Part shown: positions 16,180-23,787 of the stretch, piece after piece
Position numbering within the stretch: the first letter of the stretch is position 1
Layout of the letters: each line of letters starts with the position of its first letter
From: UBA11524 sp963590165
GTDB taxonomy: Bacteria; Bacillota; Clostridia; Christensenellales; Aristaeellaceae
Assembly (NCBI GenBank): GCA_963590165.1
Contig: CAVANO010000039.1
Span: 1-34,983 of the forward strand
DNA length: 34,983 nucleotides
Direction of reading: 5' to 3'
Made by a program: the position numbers and the translations under genes
Notes under the pieces: model-generated
Told to the model about the DNA's origin: nothing
Database searches by the model: none
Seen by the model: the letters and a program-made list of their open reading frames with translations, nothing else

Positions 16180-17829
16180 ATGATGGAACAGGCAGAGAAA
16201 AGAACGCTGACCGGCATTGATCTCTCCCGAACCTCGGCGCTCCTGTTGCCGTGGACGATCGACCCGTGGGGACATAAGCGGCCGCCGCTGTCCGGCGAGG
16301 CACTTTCACTGAGCGCAGAGCTTGCCAGCGACGTCTATGACATGGCGATCGAGCCGTGGCTGGACGCAGGATGGCATGATGCCACTATTCAGATTGACGG
16401 CGAGCCGAATGCGTTGCCGCCAAACAATCCGCTGAGTGCTGTGTGGCGCAGATATTGGATTCATACGCGGCTCAAGCCCATGGGCGCGTTGGGTCAGGTG
16501 CTCGGTGCCTTGCGCCTTCGCGGCAACGCACCCGGCAATGCGGCTGTCATGATTCACCCTGCCGGAAATGACCGGTATGTGGTCGCGATCGGCTTCATGG
16601 GCACAGGCGGACGCTTCTACGACTGGTTCAGCAACTTCCGCATGACGACGCAGGACGGCATGCACCGCGGCTTTCTGGAACTTGCACGTCAGCTGGAAGG
16701 CAACGAAGAGAAAATCGAATTTCCCGAAACGGCTGAGGAACTTGGTCTGGAGAAGCTGACGCTCAAGGACGTGCTGGAGGACATGAAGAGCCCGTCAAGC
16801 CGCTTTACGCTGTGGCTTGCCGGACACAGTCAGGGCGCGGCAACCCTGCAGGTTTATGCGCACCTGAAGCTCCGTGAAACCGGCATCTGTCCGCGCAACC
16901 TTATCGGCTACGGCTTTGCATCGCCGACAGTGATGACTGGTCAGGCGGTCGAAGATCCGTCCGATTATCCGCTGTATCATGTCCTCAATACCGATGATCT
17001 CGTGCCGCACTGCGGTGCGCAGGTGCATCTGGGCGTTTGCCTGCGCTATCAGGCGACGGAAGATCTGCGTAAAAGGTGCTACAACTGGAAGCGTGATGAG
17101 CGTTCCGTGCAGACACGGCTTGCCATTCGTCCGGTCTTTTATCAGATGGTGGACACACCGACGTGCTTTATCGGCGGCATGGCAATGCTGGATACGTTCG
17201 GGCATGTCACAGGGCTTGAGTTGCTGAAAATGCTGGGTCTCGGCGGATTTTTGCCGCTTGACCGTGCGCTGGAGGACAAGGACGCGGAGGAACTCGTGAA
17301 GGGACTGAATCAGCGCGCTGCCGTTGCGTACAAGAGCGTCACCGGACACGACCCTGATGCGGCAGAAATTGCCGAGCAGTCCAGTGCCATGCAGCAGGTC
17401 ATTGACCGCTTCGGGCTGCCGGCATTCCTGGAAGCAGCGAAGGAGCTGATGATTTGCCCGCACTACATGGTGGAGCACCCTGAGGAGGGCTACATCGGCA
17501 CGTATTTCTACATTGTCATCAACGGCAAGAACAGCTTTCAGCCGTTTGTCTGGAAGGCTGGCGAGGTTCCGACACGCGTATACCGCAGAACAATTCCGTG
17601 CGTCATGGTGGCACGGGACGCAGGGTCGGAGCGTGCGCATCGTATGCGGATGCAAGGCCGACGGAGAAAACTGCCGTTTACGCATCACGATCCGCGCAGG
17701 AGCACATCACAGCACGTGAGTGCAAAGGTCGTTCGGACGGTTAAGCAGAAGCCTGCCGAGCAGCTCGGACGGTTTACGATCGGGCATCTCCTGCGCCGCA
17801 AAAACGAAGAAAAATCAGACGAAACATAA
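16180..17829 (+). CDS. Lipase-like alpha/beta-hydrolase (class 3 type)
   Basis: A 549-residue protein whose central part is an alpha/beta-hydrolase. The nucleophile elbow is GHSQGAA with predicted Ser217. It is preceded by a strand (FTLWLAG) and followed by the IGYGFASPTV strand and the NTDDLVPHCG segment with a likely catalytic Asp. This order fits the lipase class 3 family. No signal peptide is visible, so it is probably intracellular. The C-terminal 70 residues are strongly basic and low in complexity. The substrate (lipid or other ester) is unknown. The start at 16180 follows AAGAAAGGA; a longer frame from a TTG was rejected. The upstream 96 bases hold no clear promoter. Its TAA stop abuts the complete repeat element. 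Confidence 0.85.
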   Translation: MMEQAEKRTLTGIDLSRTSALLLPWTIDPWGHKRPPLSGEALSLSAELASDVYDMAIEPWLDAGWHDATIQIDGEPNALPPNNPLSAVWRRYWIHTRLKPMGALGQVLGALRLRGNAPGNAAVMIHPAGNDRYVVAIGFMGTGGRFYDWFSNFRMTTQDGMHRGFLELARQLEGNEEKIEFPETAEELGLEKLTLKDVLEDMKSPSSRFTLWLAGHSQGAATLQVYAHLKLRETGICPRNLIGYGFASPTVMTGQAVEDPSDYPLYHVLNTDDLVPHCGAQVHLGVCLRYQATEDLRKRCYNWKRDERSVQTRLAIRPVFYQMVDTPTCFIGGMAMLDTFGHVTGLELLKMLGLGGFLPLDRALEDKDAEELVKGLNQRAAVAYKSVTGHDPDAAEIAEQSSAMQQVIDRFGLPAFLEAAKELMICPHYMVEHPEEGYIGTYFYIVINGKNSFQPFVWKAGEVPTRVYRRTIPCVMVARDAGSERAHRMRMQGRRRKLPFTHHDPRRSTSQHVSAKVVRTVKQKPAEQLGRFTIGHLLRRKNEEKSDET

Positions 17830-17993
17830 GGCAACACCGCACAAATGAGGTGGTACGATGAACAATGAATTTTGTGTCAGATGCGATTGCAGAAATCGAA
17901 GGTTTACTGGATGTAAATCGAGATTTCTGCAAGAAGCAGGCAGATGGCGCAAAAGGCATGTTCAGCGGCGCCGCTGAATTGTGCGGTATTGCC
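17830..17993 (+). repeat. Complete TIR-bounded repeat element (MITE-like)
   Basis: A 164-bp non-coding element with 15-bp terminal inverted repeats (17830-17844 and 17979-17993; one mismatch, GGCAA[CT]ACCGCACAA). Inside are a nested hairpin (arms 17887-17897 and 17922-17932, with an inner 5-bp stem at 17903-17907 and 17913-17917) and a perfect 18-bp palindrome (17961-17978). Partial copies lie at 1-53 (minus) and 34885-34983. TAA precedes the left end and GTAA follows the right end, so a short target duplication is possible. No transposase is encoded. Short frames within it (39 or 64 codons) lack independent support. Confidence 0.88.
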
Positions 17994-18031
17994 GTAAGGC
18001 AATCATGTGAAGAAAGGGATGGAACGAAAAA

Positions 18032-18316
18032 ATGGAGACTTGGGTGTGGGTTGTTCTGATTGTTTATCTGCTGGTCGTGAACGTGGTGGCGTTTGCGCTG
18101 ATGGGCATCGACAAGAGCAAGGCGAAGCGCGGCGCATGGCGCATTCCGGAGCGGACACTGTTCCTGCCGGTCGTGCTGTTCGGCAGCCTCGGCGGCACGC
18201 TGGGCATGGTGACCTTCCGCCACAAGACGAAGCACTGGTATTTCAAGTATGGTTTTCCTGCGCTGCTGGTGGTGCAGGTGCTGCTGATGATTGCAGGAGC
18301 ATATCTGCTGAGGTGA
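18032..18316 (+). CDS. DUF1294-family small membrane protein
   Basis: A 94-residue protein with three hydrophobic segments (about residues 3-26, 44-62 and 72-92). The family signature is the IDKSKAKRGAWRIPERTL stretch between segments 1 and 2, then GGTLGMVTFRHKTKHWYF. DUF1294 proteins are common in Firmicutes and proteobacteria and have no established function. The gene lies 38 bases after the repeat element and 3 bases before rarA, so it is probably the first gene of the rarA-kinase-glucuronidase set. AAAGGG lies about 13 bases before the ATG, which is a loose spacing. Confidence 0.9.
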   Translation: METWVWVVLIVYLLVVNVVAFALMGIDKSKAKRGAWRIPERTLFLPVVLFGSLGGTLGMVTFRHKTKHWYFKYGFPALLVVQVLLMIAGAYLLR

Positions 18317-18319
18317 TGC

Positions 18320-19612
18320 ATGACGGACTTGTTTTCCCAGCAGGATACGCCGCTGGCAGACAGGATGCGTCCGCGCAATCTGTCTGAATTCATCGGTCAG
18401 CGCCATTTGCTGGCGGAAGGGAAGCTGCTGCGCCGCGCCATCGAGGCCGACCGGCTGACATCCTCCATCTTTTTCGGACCGCCCGGCTGCGGCAAGACAA
18501 CACTCGCCTCCATCATTGCCGGAAGCACGAAGTCAGCCTTCGTCCAGCTCAATGCGGTAACGAGCGGCGTTGCGGATGTGCGAAAGGTGATTCAGGATGC
18601 GCAGGAGCGGCGGCTGTACGGGCAGAGCACCTATCTGCTGCTGGACGAATGCCATCGCTGGTCGAAGGCACAGAGCGACAGTATCCTGCCGGCAATTGAG
18701 CGCGGTACTATCCGCTTTATCGGCTCGACCACGGAAAATCCGATGGTTGCCATGACACCTGCTATTGTCAGCCGATGCCGCGTGTTCCAGTTCTATGCGC
18801 TGACGGAAGCAGATGTGCTGACGGCGATGCGCCGTGCGCTTGCTGACCCTGAGCGCGGCTTCGGAACGCTGAAAATTCAGGCGGACGACGATGCACTGCG
18901 CCATATTGCGCATATCGCGGGCGGCGATGTCCGGGCGGCGCTCGGCGCGGTTGAAATGGCGGTGCTGACGACGCCGGCGGATACGCAGGGAATCATTCAC
19001 CTGACTATGGCGGTTGCAGAGGAATCCATCCAGAAACCGATGATTCGCTGCGACGAAAGCCTGTATTATGATATGCTCAGCGCTTTCTGCAAATCGCTGC
19101 GCGGCTCGGACAGCAATGCGGCACTGGCGTGGTTCGCGCGGCTGATTTATGCAGGGGTTGACCCGCGGCTGATTGCACGGCGCATGATTGTTCATGCAAG
19201 CGAGGATGTCGGGCTGGCAAACCCGATTGCCATGCTTCAGGCAGAAGCGGCAAGCCGTGCGCTGGAGTTTGTCGGCATGCCGGAAGCCCGTATTCCCATG
19301 GCACAGGCGATTATTGCCATCTGTGAGAGCCCTAAGAGCGACAGCGTGATCAAGGCGGTTGACAAAGCCATGGCAGACGCGGAAAAGGGTGGCTATACGA
19401 CAGTGCCTGTCCATCTGCGCGACACGCATTACGCAGGTCACGGCAGAATCGGCAGCGGCGACGGCTACCTGTATCCGCATGACTATCCGAATCATTATGT
19501 CCGTCAGCAGTACATGCCAGAGGAGCTCAAGGGCAGGCACTACTACGAGCCGACGGATATGGGTCACGAGGCGACGATTAAGAAGAATCAGCAGATTCGG
19601 GAGGGACACTGA
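18320..19612 (+). CDS. rarA: Replication-associated recombination protein RarA (MgsA) AAA+ ATPase
   Basis: A 430-residue AAA+ protein of the RarA/MgsA/WRNIP1 family, acting at stalled replication forks. The N-terminus (ADRMRPRNLSEFIGQ) is typical. The Walker A motif is GPPGCGKTT, Walker B is LLLDECHRW, and sensor 1 is GSTTENP, followed by an arginine-finger region (SRCRVF). The C-terminal tetramerisation part (SEDVGLANP, then YLYPHDYPNHYVRQQYMPEEL) is complete. The Walker B tail reads DECHRW where most RarA proteins have DEIHRF, a conservative oddity. It overlaps the kinase start by one base. The reason for linkage to a kinase and a glucuronidase is not evident. Confidence 0.96.
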   Translation: MTDLFSQQDTPLADRMRPRNLSEFIGQRHLLAEGKLLRRAIEADRLTSSIFFGPPGCGKTTLASIIAGSTKSAFVQLNAVTSGVADVRKVIQDAQERRLYGQSTYLLLDECHRWSKAQSDSILPAIERGTIRFIGSTTENPMVAMTPAIVSRCRVFQFYALTEADVLTAMRRALADPERGFGTLKIQADDDALRHIAHIAGGDVRAALGAVEMAVLTTPADTQGIIHLTMAVAEESIQKPMIRCDESLYYDMLSAFCKSLRGSDSNAALAWFARLIYAGVDPRLIARRMIVHASEDVGLANPIAMLQAEAASRALEFVGMPEARIPMAQAIIAICESPKSDSVIKAVDKAMADAEKGGYTTVPVHLRDTHYAGHGRIGSGDGYLYPHDYPNHYVRQQYMPEELKGRHYYEPTDMGHEATIKKNQQIREGH

Positions 19613-20517
19613 TGCGGCTGAAGAAAATCGGTGAGCACATGTCCGTCAAAAAGGCGGCTGTCTATGCGATTGTCATCAACAGCATGCAAATCGGGCTGAT
19701 TCTCTTCATTCTTGCACTCATCGTGATTTCGCCGAAGTATTCCCTCAGTCAGGGGCTGACGCGCTTTCTTGTTGGCATCGCGGCGCTCGTCATCATCTGG
19801 GGTGCTGTGATGGATATCTGCGAGGCATCATCGACCGTGCGGCTGATTCGCCAGCTCGATGACATGGATGACACCATTGAGGAGATGGAGAAGCTCAACA
19901 ACACGCTTCGGAGCCAGCGGCATGATTTTCTCAATCATCTGCAGGTCGTTTACAGCCTGATGGAGATGGAGGAATACGCAGAGGCGAACCAGTACATCGA
20001 GAAGATTTACGGGCAAATCACCGCTGTCAGTCAGGTGATGCGAACCGCCAGTGCACCGGTGAATGCACTGCTGCAGGTAAAAGCGGCGGCATGCAAAAAG
20101 GCGGAGATTTCCCTGGGTGTGAATATCACGTCCAGCTGGAAGGAACTGCCTGTGCCCGGCTGGGAGATGTGCAAGGTGCTGTCCAACCTGATTGACAACG
20201 CGATGGATGCCGTTATGGACTTGCCTGCGAACCAGCGGTTGCTGACGATTGAACTGAAGGAGAATCTGAAGGAGTACGCGTTTTCCGTGGCGAATACAGG
20301 CGCGATGATTCCGGAGAGCGCACAGGAGCGGATTTTCGATGCTGGCGTCACGACAAAGCAGGATGGGCACGGCATGGGGCTGTACATCGTCCGCGAAACG
20401 CTCAGCAGGTACGGCGGCACGATTCGCTTCACAAGCGATGTGCATCAAACCGTGTTTTTCGGTTCAATTCCCAAGGAACCATCAACACAGGAAGCAATTC
20501 TGAGAGGAGCAGAATGA
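19612..20517 (+). CDS. Orphan sensor histidine kinase, Spo0B/GHKL type
   Basis: A 301-residue kinase with two N-terminal membrane segments (about residues 13-35 and 43-65) and almost no extracytoplasmic domain. A coiled dimerisation region (DDTIEEMEKLNNTLRSQ) leads into the phospho-acceptor box RHDFLNHLQVVYSLMEM, typical of the Spo0B-like/DcuS-CitA-related group. The GHKL ATPase domain has LSNLIDNAMDAV (N box) and HGMGLYIVRETL (G2 box). No response regulator is adjacent, so its partner is elsewhere. It is coupled to rarA by a one-base overlap and to the glucuronidase gene by a 4-base overlap. A second ATG at 19639 is an alternative start. A role in sensing glucuronides is only a hypothesis. 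Confidence 0.92.
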   Translation: MRLKKIGEHMSVKKAAVYAIVINSMQIGLILFILALIVISPKYSLSQGLTRFLVGIAALVIIWGAVMDICEASSTVRLIRQLDDMDDTIEEMEKLNNTLRSQRHDFLNHLQVVYSLMEMEEYAEANQYIEKIYGQITAVSQVMRTASAPVNALLQVKAAACKKAEISLGVNITSSWKELPVPGWEMCKVLSNLIDNAMDAVMDLPANQRLLTIELKENLKEYAFSVANTGAMIPESAQERIFDAGVTTKQDGHGMGLYIVRETLSRYGGTIRFTSDVHQTVFFGSIPKEPSTQEAILRGAE

Positions 20518-22181
20518 TGGAAAGAATGTTTTGTACGCACAGGATTCGCAGGAATATTGAAATTCCTGCCCTGTGGACACTGACAACGCTCGATGAGGGC
20601 GGGCTGAATCAACCGATGCAGGTGCTTGTGCCGAGCGTGTGGGAGAGCGTGCCGGTGCTGAGAGCTTACCGCGGCAGGGCACGCTATGAAACGACAGTGC
20701 ATTGCGGCGGCAATATCCGGCTGTATTTCGGCGGCGTGTCGTTCCGTGCGCGCGTACTGATTGACGGCAGCGAGGCGGCAACCCATTATGGCGCGTTTAC
20801 TGCGTTTGAGGCAGTCGTGCGCAATGTGCCTGACGGCGTCCATACGCTGACAGTCGAGGTGGATAACCGTTTCGGCGAGGACTCTGCGCTGCATGTACCG
20901 AACGACTACTATTCTTACGGCGGCATCACCCGTCCTGTTGCCATCGAGCAGTTGCCGGAAGTGTATGTGGACAGCATGGCCGTCACGACTGTGCAGACAG
21001 CTTGCGGTTGGCAGATTCATGCCGATGCTGTGCTGAAGAGCATTTCCGATGTGGATCAGTCGGTCGATGCTCTCCTGACCATTGCGGGCAAGGCTTTCAC
21101 GCAGACGATGAGGATTCCGGCAAACGGTGAATCCACCATGAACGTGACTGCCGACTACGAGCGTGTCACCGCATGGACGCCTGAAACGCCTGCACTGTAC
21201 ACCATTGAAACCGAAATCCGCAGCGAATCGGTGCATGATGACCTGATTGACCGCTTCGGGTTCCGTGAAATCAAGGTGTCCGGCAATGACCTCCTGCTCA
21301 ACGGAAAAAAGCTCCGCCTGATGGGCTTCAACCGCCATGAGGAGTACGGCACATTCGGCTGCAGCGTGCCGGTTGAGGCGATGGCAGAGGACATCATGAT
21401 GATGAAGGACATGCACGCGAATTGCGTCCGCACCTGCCATTACCCGAATGACCCGCGCTTCCTCGACATGTGCGATGAAATGGGGCTGCTTGTCTGGGAG
21501 GAGGCACACGCGCGCGGATTGAAGGAAAATCAGATGCGCAATCCGAACTTCCTGCCGCAGACAAGAGCATGCATCCGCGAGATGATTGCCCAACACCGCA
21601 ATCACCCGTCCATCTTCATCTGGGGATGCCTGAATGAATGCGCGGATGACTGCGATTACGGTGCGGACTGCTACCGCGAGGCATACCGCCTGCTGCATGA
21701 GCTCGACGGCAGCCGACCGATGACTGCTGCGCTGCTTGAGCGCCCCGGCAGCCGCGTCTTCGGCGACAGCGATGTCGTCAGCGTAAATATCTATCCGCGC
21801 TGGTACCATGAAACGCCGGTCGCAGTGAGCCTGGCAAACAAGATTCAGGAGATTGAAGCAAACGGCGGCGCAAACAAGCCCATAATCGTCAGCGAAATTG
21901 GTGCCGGTGCGATGTACGGGTATCATGACCCGCTGGTTGCGCCGAAGTGGTCGGAGGAACGGCAGTGCACAATTCTGGAAGAGCAGATTGAGGCTGTACT
22001 GGCAAATCCGAAGTGCTCGGGCGTGTTTCTGTGGCAGTTTGCGGATTGCCGCGTGACGGAAGAATGGGCGATGCATCGCCCGAAGACGCATAATAATAAG
22101 GGCATTGTGGATGAATACCGCCGTCCGAAGATGAGCTATGCAACGGTGAAGAAGCTCTTTGCCGAGCATACCGCAAAATAA
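20514..22181 (+). CDS. Glycoside hydrolase family 2, predicted beta-glucuronidase
   Basis: A 555-residue GH2 enzyme predicted to release glucuronic acid from glucuronides. Domains are a jelly-roll sugar-binding N-terminus (about 1-160), an immunoglobulin-like sandwich (about 165-260) and a TIM barrel (about 261-553). The catalytic acid is Glu375 in WGCLNECAD and the nucleophile Glu461 in IVSEIGAGAMYG. The sequence Asn527-Asn528-Lys529-Gly matches the N-x-K motif that contacts the glucuronate carboxylate and separates glucuronidases from galactosidases. The region between EEAHARG and the HRNHPSI helix is short, so a no-loop or mini-loop class is likely. No signal peptide is seen, so it is probably cytoplasmic. 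It overlaps the kinase gene by 4 bases. No glucuronide transporter is adjacent. Confidence 0.88.
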   Translation: MMERMFCTHRIRRNIEIPALWTLTTLDEGGLNQPMQVLVPSVWESVPVLRAYRGRARYETTVHCGGNIRLYFGGVSFRARVLIDGSEAATHYGAFTAFEAVVRNVPDGVHTLTVEVDNRFGEDSALHVPNDYYSYGGITRPVAIEQLPEVYVDSMAVTTVQTACGWQIHADAVLKSISDVDQSVDALLTIAGKAFTQTMRIPANGESTMNVTADYERVTAWTPETPALYTIETEIRSESVHDDLIDRFGFREIKVSGNDLLLNGKKLRLMGFNRHEEYGTFGCSVPVEAMAEDIMMMKDMHANCVRTCHYPNDPRFLDMCDEMGLLVWEEAHARGLKENQMRNPNFLPQTRACIREMIAQHRNHPSIFIWGCLNECADDCDYGADCYREAYRLLHELDGSRPMTAALLERPGSRVFGDSDVVSVNIYPRWYHETPVAVSLANKIQEIEANGGANKPIIVSEIGAGAMYGYHDPLVAPKWSEERQCTILEEQIEAVLANPKCSGVFLWQFADCRVTEEWAMHRPKTHNNKGIVDEYRRPKMSYATVKKLFAEHTAK

Positions 22182-22202
22182 GCACGCGAAACGCAATGGG
22201 TC

Positions 22203-22229
22203 AAGGGAAGGACTTCGTCCCTTTTCTTT
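22203..22229 (+). terminator. Terminator-like hairpin after the glucuronidase gene
   Basis: AAGGGA (22203-22208) pairs with TCCCTT (22218-22223) and a T-rich tail TTTTCTTT follows. It starts 21 bases after the stop. The 11-mer GGGTCAAGGGA at its left edge also occurs in the metY terminator. Confidence 0.5.
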
Positions 22230-22263
22230 CCTCCTTGCAGGGCGCAGGGACGGAGCCCTTGCT

Positions 22264-22312
22264 GGCGTTTGGGGCAAAACACCCATTTCCGCGGAACGCC
22301 GGCGTTTGCCGG
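22264..22312 (+). other. Structured leader before an amino-acid binding protein gene
   Basis: Two potential stems lie here: GGCGTT (22264-22269) with AACGCC (22295-22300), and CCGGC-GTTT-GCCGG (22299-22312). They share two bases and cannot both form fully, so they could be alternative structures. No T tract follows. I do not recognise a riboswitch class and I see no clear promoter in this 173-base gap. Confidence 0.4.
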
Positions 22313-22354
22313 ATTCCAATAGATCATTCAAGAAAGGTGAAGGGAGTTACCAAA

Positions 22355-23161
22355 ATGAAGAAGATTGTATCACTGTTGCTTGCCCTGATGATGCTGCTGA
22401 CCATCACCGCTATGGCAGAAAGCGACAAGGATCAGCTGGCTCGTATTCAGGAGAAGGGCGAAATTGTGATCGCGACCGAGGGTACTTGGGCACCGTGGAC
22501 GTATACCGATGAGAACGGCACGCTCGTTGGCTTCGATGTTGAAATCGCGACTGCCATTGCGGAAAAGCTCGGCGTGAAGGCGACCTTCGTGACGGTTGAG
22601 TGGGACGGCATCCTTGCAGGCATCGACTCCGGCCGCTACGATATCGCGGCGAACGGCATCGATGTGACGGAAGCTCGCTCGGAAAAGTATAACTTCAGCG
22701 TACCCTATGCCTATAACCGCACGGCGCTCGTCGTCCGCGGTGATAACGATACGATTACCTCCTTCGAGGATCTTGCAGGCAAGAAGACCGCAAACTCCAT
22801 CGCCAGCACCTACATGATTCTGGCGGAGGAATACGGCGCGGAGGCGGTCGGCGTGGATACGCTTGACCAGACCATCATGCAGGTCATCACCGGCCGTGTG
22901 GACGCAACGCTCAATAGCGAGGTGTCCATTGCGGATTATATGCAGAAGCGCCCGGATGCCGATATCAAGATTGTCGCCCTGACAGAGGAAGCCAACCTTG
23001 TCGCCATCCCGACGCGCAAGACCGATGACAGCGCAACGCTGCTTGAGGCCATCAACACCGCCATCGCAGAACTGCGCGAGGAAGGCAAGCTTAGCGAGAT
23101 CTCGATCAAGTACTTCGGCCGTGATATCACGATGGAAAGTGTGACGGATTCGGCAGAGTAA
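22355..23161 (+). CDS. Polar amino-acid ABC transporter substrate-binding protein, orphan
   Basis: A 268-residue periplasmic-binding-type protein (SBP_bac_3 family). A cleavable signal peptide (about residues 1-22, ending ITAMAES) precedes the mature domain. Family signatures include TEGTWAPWTYTDENGTLVGF, then FDVEIATAIAEKLGV, and VEWDGILAGIDSGRYDI. The mature part lacks an N-terminal Cys, so it is not an evident lipoprotein. No permease or ATPase lies next to it. It may use the polar amino-acid system at 28332-29822 or one elsewhere. The start at 22355 follows GGTGAAGGGAG and the signal peptide begins there. A convergent terminator hairpin follows. Confidence 0.93.
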   Translation: MKKIVSLLLALMMLLTITAMAESDKDQLARIQEKGEIVIATEGTWAPWTYTDENGTLVGFDVEIATAIAEKLGVKATFVTVEWDGILAGIDSGRYDIAANGIDVTEARSEKYNFSVPYAYNRTALVVRGDNDTITSFEDLAGKKTANSIASTYMILAEEYGAEAVGVDTLDQTIMQVITGRVDATLNSEVSIADYMQKRPDADIKIVALTEEANLVAIPTRKTDDSATLLEAINTAIAELREEGKLSEISIKYFGRDITMESVTDSAE

Positions 23162-23184
23162 ATCATTCTTCAAGGTACACAAAA

Positions 23185-23213
23185 AGCCCGTGCTGCACAA
23201 TGGCAGTACGGGT
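23185..23213. terminator. Bidirectional terminator between convergent genes
   Basis: A stem of about 10 bp with one mismatch (CCCGTGCTGC at 23187-23196 with GCAGTACGGG at 23203-23212) separates the plus-strand binding protein from the minus-strand YcxB-like gene. A run of five A's on the left gives a U tract for the minus strand. TTGATTTT on the right serves the plus strand. Confidence 0.85.
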
Positions 23214-23230
23214 TGATTTTGAGTGGCTGA

Positions 23231-23782
23231 TTATGCGCGGTGACGACGGCATTTGGGTGCCTTTTCCGCAAGCAGTGCCAGAAGATGCCCTTTCTCGCTC
23301 TGCGTCATCTGACTGGTGAACACCGGAATCATGCTGTTCGCACGCGTCAGCAGCGCCATGGAGTCTTCGCCTTCGATGACGTCCGTCAGGTTGTCGTAGG
23401 GGAGGACGGTCATATCACCGCTTGTCTGATTGAGCTGGTGTACGCCGTCATCGCCGAACGCAACGGACATTTCCGCCATACCGTCAGGGTATCTTTCATT
23501 GAGCATCTTGCCGAGTGCTTCCAGCATGCGTGTGCGGTTGCGGCGCATCATCAGGAAGAGCACAGCGACAAACACGACACCGGCAGGAAGCACATACCAC
23601 GTGCGGGACATGATGGAGATGATGATTACCGCCGCCGCCATGACACCCATGCCGACGTACATATTCAAATCCTGCGCACGATAGAGCAGCCAGCGCTTAT
23701 AGGCGGCATAAAACGAGAGGTCGAGCACGCCGCTTGTCATAAATTGCAGGGATGGGTCTGCAGCTTGTAAATCAGTATCCAT
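23231..23782 (-). CDS. YcxB-like membrane protein
   Basis: A 183-residue protein with two hydrophobic segments (about residues 42-60 and 62-80) followed by a soluble C-terminal domain. The order of a short N-terminal region (DLSFYAAYKRWLLYRA), two adjacent membrane helices and a PH-like soluble domain (SVAFGDDGVHQLNQ, then LPYDNLTDVIEGED) matches the YcxB-like family, whose function is unknown. The start lies 5 bases after the stop of the CNNM-type gene, so the two form one minus-strand operon. The gene ends at a shared terminator. Confidence 0.8.
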   Translation of the reverse strand: MDTDLQAADPSLQFMTSGVLDLSFYAAYKRWLLYRAQDLNMYVGMGVMAAAVIIISIMSRTWYVLPAGVVFVAVLFLMMRRNRTRMLEALGKMLNERYPDGMAEMSVAFGDDGVHQLNQTSGDMTVLPYDNLTDVIEGEDSMALLTRANSMIPVFTSQMTQSEKGHLLALLAEKAPKCRRHRA

Positions 23783-23787
23783 GATAA

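Noticed and set aside
17865..18059. A 64-codon frame running from the repeat element toward the DUF1294 gene
   Set aside because: It lies mostly in repeat sequence, crosses the right terminal repeat and overlaps the start of a better supported gene.
20445..22331. A 628-codon open frame on the minus strand opposite the glucuronidase gene
   Set aside because: It is an antisense shadow: Arg/His/Cys-rich with no recognisable domain, while the plus strand encodes a clear GH2 enzyme with catalytic residues.
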